NCBI GenBank assembly: GCA_900554855.1
Contig: USIZ01000008.1
Location: 1-14,386 of the forward strand
Direction of reading: 5' to 3'
Source of the DNA: an uncultured Eubacteriales bacterium
GTDB taxonomy: Bacteria > Bacillota > Clostridia > Oscillospirales > Oscillospiraceae
DNA: 14,386 nt
Shown: positions 1-5,251 of the stretch, in pieces
How positions within the stretch are numbered: the first letter of the stretch is position 1
How the letters are laid out: every line of letters starts with the position of its first letter
Made by a program: the position numbers and the translations under genes
Notes under the pieces: model-generated
The model's database searches: none
Told to the model about the DNA's origin: nothing
The model's input: only the letters and a program-made list of their open reading frames with translations

Positions 1-1
1 G

Positions 2-469
2 GACTTTGACCGCCCGCAGCATCAGTGGCTGGTGAGGCGGCTCCGCCCCGGCGACCTGCTCTGCGTGCAGAGCATCGACCGGTTGGGCCGGAACTACGAG
101 GAAGTGCGGGAGCAGTGGCGGGTGCTGACCAAGGAAAAGCGGGTGGACATCGTTGTCCTGGACATGCCTTTGCTGGACACGCGGGCCCGGGGCCAAGACC
201 TGACAGGCACCTTCATCGCCGACTTGGTGCTGCAAATTTTATCCTATGTAGCGCAGACGGAGCGGGAGATGATCCGCAAGCGGCAGGCAGAGGGAATTGC
301 GGCGGCCAAGGCCCGGGGTGTAAAGTTCGGGCGGAGGCCGCTGCCCTTGCCAGAGTCATATGAAGATGTGCGTCAAAAATGGGAAAGCGGCCAGCTCTCA
401 GCCAGAGCCGCCGCCATCGCATTGGGCGTGTCGCACAGTACATTCTTAAAATGGACACGATACAAGTAG
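2..469 (+). CDS. Serine recombinase (resolvase/invertase family), 5' end outside window
   Basis: C-terminal 155 codons of a small serine recombinase; the frame is open back to the window edge, so the N-terminal part with the catalytic serine is simply not in the window. Visible are the conserved catalytic-domain segment SIDRLGRNYEEV (the arginine-bearing motif), VDIVVLDMPLLDTR, the GTFIADLVLQILSYVAQTERE helix that forms the dimer-interface region, RQAEGIAAAKARGVKFGR at the domain junction, and a C-terminal helix-turn-helix (LSARAAAIALGVSHSTFLKW) for DNA binding. The family carries out site-specific resolution or inversion and is often carried on transposons and plasmids. A GTG at 32 is an internal codon, not the likely start. 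It is convergent with the acetyltransferase operon, so it may mark the edge of a mobile or formerly mobile segment. The family call is firm; element type and target site are unknown. Confidence 0.9.
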   Translation, partial: DFDRPQHQWLVRRLRPGDLLCVQSIDRLGRNYEEVREQWRVLTKEKRVDIVVLDMPLLDTRARGQDLTGTFIADLVLQILSYVAQTEREMIRKRQAEGIAAAKARGVKFGRRPLPLPESYEDVRQKWESGQLSARAAAIALGVSHSTFLKWTRYK

Positions 470-571
470 GGATTGGATGGAAAAGTACAAATGGTCTTCC
501 AATGGCAGGTTCATAGGTATAATCCGCCTTTCTGCGAAAGGCACCGACGGGGTTATGAAACCGAGGGGTGC

Positions 572-1120
572 TTAAGAATCGAGTTCAAGCCTCATAAGAA
601 CAAGCGTTTGCCAGCCGCTTCTTGCACGGAAACCTCTTGGATTGCGACCATATTCCTGAAATCCGACCGATTCATACAGCCGGACAGCAGATGCGTTCTC
701 TGCTACGACCTCCAGCTCTATTTGCAGGTATCCCGCTTGCTTCGCGCATTCGATGCACGCAAGCGTAAGAGCCTTCCCGATGCCGCGCCCCCAGTAGGCT
801 TTTTCAATGGCGATGCCGAAGTCCGCACGATGGCGAATCTTTTCCTTGTCATCAATCGGATCAATGCCCGCTGTTCCGGCAATCCTGGCGTCAACGAACG
901 CCGCAATTTCGATGGCATTTTTGCTTTCGCTGCGCGCCTTCAAAAATTTTGCTTCCTCTTGGACGGTGAACGAATTTTCCTCCGGATAGGTCAGAAAATA
1001 GTCCGTTTCTGCATGCGTGAGATCAAAAGTGCGGAGCACTTCGGCGGCATCAGCTTCACCCGCTCCGCGAAGAAGGCATTTCGCGCCGTCCTTTAAGATA
1101 ATTTCTTTTTCGTATTGCAT
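572..1120 (-). CDS. GNAT family N-acetyltransferase
   Basis: 182 residues, the full length of a single GNAT domain. Motif A is visible as FGIAIEKAYWGRGIGKALTLACIECAK (the acetyl-CoA pyrophosphate loop is GRGIGK). It is followed by LEVVAENASAVRLYESVGFQEYGR, the usual beta5/helix4 segment containing the N-x-x-A-x-x-L-Y-x-x-x-G-F signature. Such proteins transfer acetyl from acetyl-CoA to an amine on a small molecule or on a protein N-terminus; the substrate cannot be read from the sequence. The start at 1120 is supported by GGAGG nine bases upstream. It is the last gene of the minus-strand run, 63 bp after the GNAT-YoaP gene, the largest gap in the run, and it faces the recombinase gene convergently. 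Confidence 0.9.
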   Translation of the reverse strand: MQYEKEIILKDGAKCLLRGAGEADAAEVLRTFDLTHAETDYFLTYPEENSFTVQEEAKFLKARSESKNAIEIAAFVDARIAGTAGIDPIDDKEKIRHRADFGIAIEKAYWGRGIGKALTLACIECAKQAGYLQIELEVVAENASAVRLYESVGFQEYGRNPRGFRARSGWQTLVLMRLELDS

Positions 1121-1183
1121 TGGTTATTGCCTCCTGCTATCTTTTCGACGGCATCGCATGCTTGCATTTCGCTACAATCAGTT

Positions 1184-1924
1184 TTACAAGCCCGCCAGCG
1201 CCAGGAATTTTTTATCCGACTGAATACTCTGTGTCAGAAACTGACCGTCCCGGAACAGGGCATAGGTCGTGACCGGTGCGGGTACATTCTGTGCAGATTC
1301 TTTGTCAGTGATATGGATGGCCTTGAACGGGATACCATGTTCCTTCGCCACCTCCTGCACCCTTGGTATCCAATAATAGGTGTAGGGACACTGATCGGTG
1401 TAATACAGAACAAAACCGTTATCTTCAATCGCCGGATGCTTCGCGCATTCCCGGAACTTCGGCATCTGTGCAGTCGGTTCAATGGAAAGGTACATGAGAT
1501 TGATCCCGCAGTCGGATATGTCTGCCACACGGAACCCTTTGTAGGCAAGGAATTTCGGGTCAGCAAGAAATTCCCGCTTCCTGCCCTCCGCGCACAGAAT
1601 GCAAATACCTTTCTTCCCCTGCGCCTTGGCATCACGGATGCACGCCTCCAGCAGATCATTTGAGTATCCGTGTCCCTTCATGGAACCGGATACCCAGAGA
1701 CAGTCAATGTAGAGATAGCCGTCTGCCTCAATAGGCACCCATGCGTTTTCAGCCGGAATGTATTCGATAAAGCATTTACCGCGTTCTTCGCTGCGATAGA
1801 AAACAAGTCCATCATCAAAGCGCTGCCGCAGCCATTCTTTTTTTGCGACGCTCTGCTTACCGGACATGGCGCAGCAGATATGTTCCTTGTCAATATTTTC
1901 TTTTGTGATCCGAATATAGTTCAT
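1184..1924 (-). CDS. GNAT acetyltransferase with C-terminal YoaP-like domain
   Basis: 246 residues in two parts. Residues about 1-150 form a GNAT domain with a degenerate acetyl-CoA loop (SGSMKGHGYSNDLLEACI) followed by AKAQGKKGICILCAEGRK. Residues about 165-246 resemble the YoaP domain: FVLYYTDQCPYTYYWIPRV, an alpha/beta stretch, then TYALFRDGQFLTQSIQSDKKF. The CPY motif near the start of this second domain sits where thioredoxin-fold proteins carry their redox cysteine, but only one cysteine is present. This two-domain layout is known from Bacillus YoaP and relatives, whose substrate is not established. The start at 1924 has GGAGG eight bases upstream, lying inside the tail of the tfoX-like gene (35-bp overlap), so the two are probably translationally coupled. 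Confidence 0.85.
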   Translation of the reverse strand: MNYIRITKENIDKEHICCAMSGKQSVAKKEWLRQRFDDGLVFYRSEERGKCFIEYIPAENAWVPIEADGYLYIDCLWVSGSMKGHGYSNDLLEACIRDAKAQGKKGICILCAEGRKREFLADPKFLAYKGFRVADISDCGINLMYLSIEPTAQMPKFRECAKHPAIEDNGFVLYYTDQCPYTYYWIPRVQEVAKEHGIPFKAIHITDKESAQNVPAPVTTYALFRDGQFLTQSIQSDKKFLALAGL

Positions 1925-2258
1925 CGGTTATTCCTCCAATGCCGTTGTTCTTTCGTTTTGGCGATGGCAATTCATCGAACATTGCCTCAAAGAGCTCTGT
2001 AAGAAACACTTTGCTATCAACTTCATCCACCAGCAGCATTTCTTTCGCTCCCTCATACGGGAGCTCACAGATTGCCGCAGGCATAAGTTCCAGAGCGGAT
2101 CTTGTTTTCTTTACAAGCAGTCGATCATCATAGATTCCACCGACGATTTTACCTCGGTAATAGAGGATAAATTCTCCCATCATAGGACGGTAAGAAATAT
2201 CGTCCAGATCGGATAGCTGTTCCAGAATGAAATGAAGATACTCTTTACCGGATGCCAT
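1890..2258 (-). CDS. TfoX/Sxy N-terminal-domain protein
   Basis: 122 residues made almost entirely of the TfoX N-terminal domain: ISYRPMMGEFILYYRGKIVG, then GIYDDRLLVKKTRSALE and LPYEGAKEMLLVDEVDS, ending in a short basic tail (PSPKRKNN...DHKRKY). In gammaproteobacteria TfoX/Sxy activates competence genes, but those proteins also have a C-terminal domain. Stand-alone N-terminal-domain proteins are widespread in Firmicutes and of unknown role, so competence should not be inferred. The start at 2258 has AGGAGG five bases upstream. It is 13 bp downstream of a GNAT stop and overlaps the start of the next gene by 35 bp, firmly inside the operon. Confidence 0.88.
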   Translation of the reverse strand: MASGKEYLHFILEQLSDLDDISYRPMMGEFILYYRGKIVGGIYDDRLLVKKTRSALELMPAAICELPYEGAKEMLLVDEVDSKVFLTELFEAMFDELPSPKRKNNGIGGITDELYSDHKRKY

Positions 2259-2271
2259 TTTTTCCTCCTGT

Positions 2272-2898
2272 TCAGAACAGTTGCCCCGTCAGCTTCCGCT
2301 TTTCCTTCTTCGGAAAAGTCGCTTCAAATCGTTCAAAGCCCTCCGGGTCTTTCTCACAGACAAAATATCCCACTGGGTCTTTGTAGGTGCCGGAGATACC
2401 GTCCAAAAAACCGGGCGTCAGCTCCTTGATGAGAAAATAATCCGCTTCAGGGTCGTCGGCATAGCGGATACCCTTTATTTTGGCAGGCACAAAGCCGGAC
2501 TTGCCGTAAAAGTCAATATTGCCGGTGATGGCAAGTGCTCCTGCACCCATTTCCTTGGCTTTTTCCATGGAATAGTCCAGCAGCTTCTTTCCGTAGCCCT
2601 GCCGCTTGTATGCGGGCGCAATGCCGATGGGGCCGAAGGTCATGATCGGCACCTTTCTTCCGTCATCGCAGTCGATTTCCGACCACACATAGATGACCTG
2701 CCCGATCAGCTCGCCGTCCAGCTCCATGACGAAGTCCAGCTCCGGCACAAATGCCGGGTCATCCCGATAGCAGTGCAGCACATAGTACTCCATGCAGCCG
2801 GGGCGGTAGACATTCCAAAAGGCCTCGCGGGTCAGGTTTTCAACATTGCGATAGTCATCTTTGGTTTCCAAACGAATGGTGATCTTCTTTTCTGACAT
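2272..2898 (-). CDS. GNAT family N-acetyltransferase
   Basis: 208 residues. The GNAT core runs from ITIRLETKDDYRNVENLTREAF at the N-terminus through GQVIYVWSEI and PIMTFGPIGIAPAYKRQGYG, with the acetyl-CoA loop RQGYGKKLL, to GALAITGNIDFYGKSGFVP. A C-terminal extension of about 55 residues (YFLIKELTPGFLDGISGTY, then DPVGYFVCEKDPEGFERFEA) matches the architecture of the common Firmicutes N-acetyltransferase group that resembles YhbS-like enzymes. The substrate is unknown. AGGAG seven bases before the ATG overlaps the stop region of clpP, so it is coupled to that gene (11-bp gap). Confidence 0.9.
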   Translation of the reverse strand: MSEKKITIRLETKDDYRNVENLTREAFWNVYRPGCMEYYVLHCYRDDPAFVPELDFVMELDGELIGQVIYVWSEIDCDDGRKVPIMTFGPIGIAPAYKRQGYGKKLLDYSMEKAKEMGAGALAITGNIDFYGKSGFVPAKIKGIRYADDPEADYFLIKELTPGFLDGISGTYKDPVGYFVCEKDPEGFERFEATFPKKEKRKLTGQLF

Positions 2899-2909
2899 GG
2901 CGTTTCTCC

Positions 2910-3500
2910 TTATCTCTTGTCAATAATTTTGTCGATCAGCCCGTAAGCAAGGGCTTCCTGCGCCGACATGTAGTTGTCGCGCTCCGTATCGGCGGCAACC
3001 TGTGCAAAGGTTTTTCCCGTATTCTCGGAAAGAATGCGGGTCAGCCGCTGTTTGGTTTTCTGCATTTGTTCGGTCACGATCTGAATATCCGTGACCGGGC
3101 CGTGTACGCCGTTCCCAGCGATCAGCGGCTGGTGGATCATGTTTTCCGCATTCGGCAGTGCGATCCGCTTGCCCTTTGCGCCGCCTGCTAACAGGAAAGC
3201 GCCGAAGCTCGCGGCCAGACCGATGCAGATGGTGGACACGTCGCACTTGAGATACTGCATGGTGTCGTAAATCGCAAACCCGGCCGTGACCGAGCCTCCG
3301 GGGCTGTTGATGTAGAACTGAATATCCTTGTCTGGGTCTTGTGCTTCCAGAAACAGCATCTGCTCGACGATGGAACTGGCGGATGCGTCCGTTACTTCCT
3401 CACCGAGAAAAACAATTCGGTCGGAGAGGAGCCGGGAAAAAATGTCGTAGCTACGTTCGCCGCGACTGGTTTGTTCGATCACATAGGGAATGATGCTCAT
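2910..3500 (-). CDS. clpP: ClpP-like serine protease (divergent paralogue)
   Basis: 196 residues, normal ClpP length. The catalytic triad is intact: Ser98 in GLAASFGAFLLAGG, His123 in ENMIHQPL and Asp171 in DTERDNYMSA; the oxyanion-hole Gly-Gly is in YINSPGGSVTAG. The N-terminus MSIIPYVIEQTSRGERSYDI is the usual axial-loop start. Two deviations stand out: Phe99 replaces the near-invariant Met after the nucleophile, and the handle-region segment (IAGNGVHGPVTDIQI) departs from the common GGAQGQATDIEI form. ClpP forms tetradecameric chambers fed by ClpX, ClpC or ClpA. Here no Clp ATPase or trigger factor is adjacent; the gene sits among GNATs, which argues for an accessory second copy. The start is supported by AAGGAG nine bases upstream, overlapping the DUF998 stop. 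Confidence 0.93.
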   Translation of the reverse strand: MSIIPYVIEQTSRGERSYDIFSRLLSDRIVFLGEEVTDASASSIVEQMLFLEAQDPDKDIQFYINSPGGSVTAGFAIYDTMQYLKCDVSTICIGLAASFGAFLLAGGAKGKRIALPNAENMIHQPLIAGNGVHGPVTDIQIVTEQMQKTKQRLTRILSENTGKTFAQVAADTERDNYMSAQEALAYGLIDKIIDKR

Positions 3501-3506
3501 ATATGT

Positions 3507-4142
3507 TTACTCCTTGATTTCTTTTGGTTTCATACAAAACAGGTGAATGCCAAGCGCCGCATTGAAGCCTGTTGCAGCAAACACGCTGAAACGCTCGACC
3601 ACGCCGAAATACTCGGCAGGGACGATTTTCATACCCATTGCGCCCACAAGCATCATGGCCAATGCGACAGCGGCGCAGACACCATAAGAACGACAGTTTT
3701 TGCTCTTGGCTCCTGCGACGATGATCATGGTCAGTGATACGATGGACAGCAGCACCACCAAAGCGGTTGTGACCATGTGCATCACATCCTGAAAGGCCCC
3801 GGCATAGCCGCTGCTACTGAGCGGGAACATCCGATACCCGACCGCCGAGATCCACTCCATGATGGCGAACAGATAAATGCCCGAACGGAGCAGCTTGGTT
3901 TTCTGTCCTTGGATGCCGATACAGACGACGGTCGCGCAAACGACCTCGCACGCATTGTAAAGGGCGCTCAGCTGATTCCAGAGTGCCAGCGATGGCGCAT
4001 TGGCGGCACTCAGGTCGCTGACAGCCTGTGCCATCCAGTTATAGCCGGGATAGGTCAGCGGCGCAAACACGACCGCCGCCGTGTACGAAAGAAAGCTGAC
4101 AACGCCCAGCAGCCCTAATTTTTGAGTCAAAGATCGCTTCAT
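3507..4142 (-). CDS. DUF998 family integral membrane protein
   Basis: 211 residues from the chosen ATG at 4142, which has AGGGAG about seven bases upstream; an ATG 15 codons further up lacks this support and runs into the preceding ORF. The protein is strongly hydrophobic with roughly six membrane segments, beginning LGLLGVVSFLSYTAAVVFAP and continuing through YNWMAQAVSDLSA, a motif typical of DUF998 proteins. Later segments include LVVLLSIVSLTMIIVAGA and VCAAVALAMMLVGAMGM. No biochemical function is established for the family. It lies 20 bp after the remnant GNAT ORF and 6 bp before clpP, so it is part of the TetR-led operon. Membrane location is inferred from hydropathy by eye. Confidence 0.85.
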   Translation of the reverse strand: MKRSLTQKLGLLGVVSFLSYTAAVVFAPLTYPGYNWMAQAVSDLSAANAPSLALWNQLSALYNACEVVCATVVCIGIQGQKTKLLRSGIYLFAIMEWISAVGYRMFPLSSSGYAGAFQDVMHMVTTALVVLLSIVSLTMIIVAGAKSKNCRSYGVCAAVALAMMLVGAMGMKIVPAEYFGVVERFSVFAATGFNAALGIHLFCMKPKEIKE

Positions 4143-4162
4143 TTTATCGCTCCCTGTGCTTA

Positions 4163-4396
4163 TCAAGTTTGGCTTTCCCAAAAGCACCGATAGGGCTGAA
4201 AGCCTGCTGCCGCATAGAATTTCTGCGCCGACTCATTGAATGTCCAGACATCCAGTGTCACCTGATCAAAATCTCGATGTTTTGCTTGCGCTTTGCAAAT
4301 GTCAGCAAAAGGATTGAATCGACACGGTGAGATGTGCCGCATGGGCAGCGCAAAGATCACAAGCCCGATCCACGAAAAGGATACCTTCAGATTCAT
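4163..4396 (-). pseudogene. Chimeric ORF: membrane-protein-like N-terminus joined to GNAT C-terminal remnant
   Basis: A 77-codon ORF whose ATG overlaps the TetR stop (ATGA arrangement). The last 45 residues or so (ICKAQAKHRDFDQ, VTLDVWTFNESAQKFY, AAAGFQPYRCFWE) are clearly the final strand and helix of a GNAT domain, including the N-x-x-A-x-x-F-Y-x-x-x-G-F signature. The acetyl-CoA-binding loop and everything before it are missing. The first 19 residues (MNLKVSFSWIGLVIFALPM) look instead like the first transmembrane helix of a membrane protein, a plausible regulatory target directly downstream of a TetR gene. The simplest reading is a deletion that fused the start of one gene to the end of another. 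It is unlikely to be an active acetyltransferase; whether a short membrane peptide is made is open. Confidence 0.65.
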
Positions 4397-4998
4397 AAAG
4401 CAACACCGGCTTTCACAGCAAATACAGGCAGCTTTGCAGGCTTCCCATAAATGAAGATCAGCGCGCGGAACTCCCGGCGGAACGCCTCACGCAGCTCTGC
4501 CTCCGTCAGGTGCAGGTGATCCGTATTGGCGAGGATTGCCAGTCCGTAGGTAAAGTAGATCATATCCTGATGAAAGCGGCGGGCCGTATCCTCCGCATAT
4601 CCAAATTCATCGACGATCACGCCGATGACCTCCTGCATCAGAACATCGCTTTGATATGCCCCTGGCTGTTCGCCCTCCAGATAGAGCCAGCGGAACAGCT
4701 GCTTTTCCTCGGCAGCGAATTTAACGAAGCCCATGCCGTAGCTGCTGTAGCGGCTGTCGTTTCCTTCGTGGGCGCACAGAGAATCCCGCACGCGCTGTGT
4801 GTGCAGTTCGATCGCACGCTGCGTCAGCGCGGCCTTCAGTTCGTCCATGTTCTTGAATGAAAAGTAGATCGGCTGCGTGGAGCAGCCCAGTTTTTTGGCG
4901 ACGCTGCGGGCATTGATGGCGGAAAAGCCGTCGTCACGCAATACCTCCACCGCAGCGTCGATGATCTGTTCCTTTGAAACTTTTCTGACTGCCGGCAT
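4393..4998 (-). CDS. TetR/AcrR family transcriptional regulator
   Basis: 201 residues from ATG 4998. The N-terminal TetR helix-turn-helix spans residues about 9-55: KEQIIDAAVEVLRDDGFSAI, then NARSVAKKLGCSTQPIYFSF and KNMDELKAAL. The ligand-binding C-terminal domain includes FAAEEKQLFRWLYLEG and QDMIYFTYGLAILANTDHLH, as in the TetR groups common in Clostridia. ATG 4998 is chosen because AAGGA lies eight bases upstream; ATG 5007 is too close to that site. A further in-frame ATG at 5082 also has a good AGGAG but would place the operator inside the coding sequence. It probably represses its own promoter and the downstream genes; the inducer is unknown. Confidence 0.92.
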   Translation of the reverse strand: MPAVRKVSKEQIIDAAVEVLRDDGFSAINARSVAKKLGCSTQPIYFSFKNMDELKAALTQRAIELHTQRVRDSLCAHEGNDSRYSSYGMGFVKFAAEEKQLFRWLYLEGEQPGAYQSDVLMQEVIGVIVDEFGYAEDTARRFHQDMIYFTYGLAILANTDHLHLTEAELREAFRREFRALIFIYGKPAKLPVFAVKAGVAL

Positions 4999-5015
4999 AA
5001 GCACCATCCTTGTAT

Positions 5016-5049
5016 AATAACACTGCGTTATATATAACGAAGTGTTATT
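5016..5049. promoter_or_regulatory. 34-bp palindromic operator, probably for the adjacent TetR protein
   Basis: The outer arms AATAACACT (5016-5024) and AGTGTTATT (5041-5049) are exact reverse complements, as is the inner core CGTTATATATAACG (5026-5039). Only the 5025/5040 pair (G and A) is mismatched. The same sequence can be parsed as two overlapping 15-bp dyads, ATAAC-N5-GTTAT, at 5017-5031 and 5034-5048, with centres 17 bp apart. This fits two TetR dimers on neighbouring DNA turns. It lies between the -10 box and the ribosome binding site of the TetR gene, so bound repressor would block transcription of its own operon. Confidence 0.8.
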
Positions 5050-5075
5050 GTATCTTGTGGGACGTGATTTATCAA
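5047..5075 (-). promoter_or_regulatory. Sigma-70-type promoter of the TetR-led operon
   Basis: On the minus strand, TTGATA (5070-5075) and TACAAT (5047-5052) are separated by exactly 17 bp; each differs from consensus at one position. The -10 box overlaps the outer arm of the operator palindrome, and the expected start of transcription falls inside it. No equally good promoter was seen between the genes downstream, which supports one long transcript. Confidence 0.75.
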
Positions 5076-5133
5076 GCGGCATGTTATTCTCCTGTTTCAA
5101 TGGAGAAAACCCGGAAGTTCCACCCGGCATAGC

Positions 5134-5162
5134 TTGACACCGCTGCGGTAAAGTGCGATAAT
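5134..5162 (+). promoter_or_regulatory. Promoter of the S8 peptidase gene
   Basis: A perfect TTGACA at 5134-5139 and GATAAT at 5157-5162 are separated by 17 bp on the plus strand. This leaves a leader of about 80 nt before the ATG at 5252, whose ribosome binding site AAGGGAGGA ends about nine bases upstream of the start. No palindrome comparable to the TetR operator lies over this promoter. Confidence 0.65.
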
Positions 5163-5251
5163 AACGGCAGTCATCCCATGACCATAGAACATTCATTGTC
5201 CTATAAAGAATGCAGAACATGGGAGTTCAACACAAGGGAGGAATGTATAAC

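Noticed and set aside
526..542. Hairpin GCCTTTC-TGC-GAAAGGC between the recombinase and the first GNAT gene
   Set aside because: The stem is only seven pairs and no U tract follows on either strand, so I do not call it a terminator; the rest of the 102-bp gap 470-571 shows nothing else.
473..1096. Plus-strand open frame of 207 codons over the first GNAT gene
   Set aside because: It is antisense to a clear GNAT domain, has no recognisable domain, and no Shine-Dalgarno sequence precedes it.
1890..2258. Competence regulator assignment for the TfoX-domain protein
   Set aside because: Only the N-terminal domain is present and no competence genes are nearby; such short proteins in Firmicutes have no shown competence role.
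572..4998. Integron-type gene cassette array
   Set aside because: The genes are small, unrelated and co-directional, but the gaps of 6-63 bp or overlaps leave no room for attC recombination sites, and the visible recombinase is a serine recombinase, not a tyrosine integrase.
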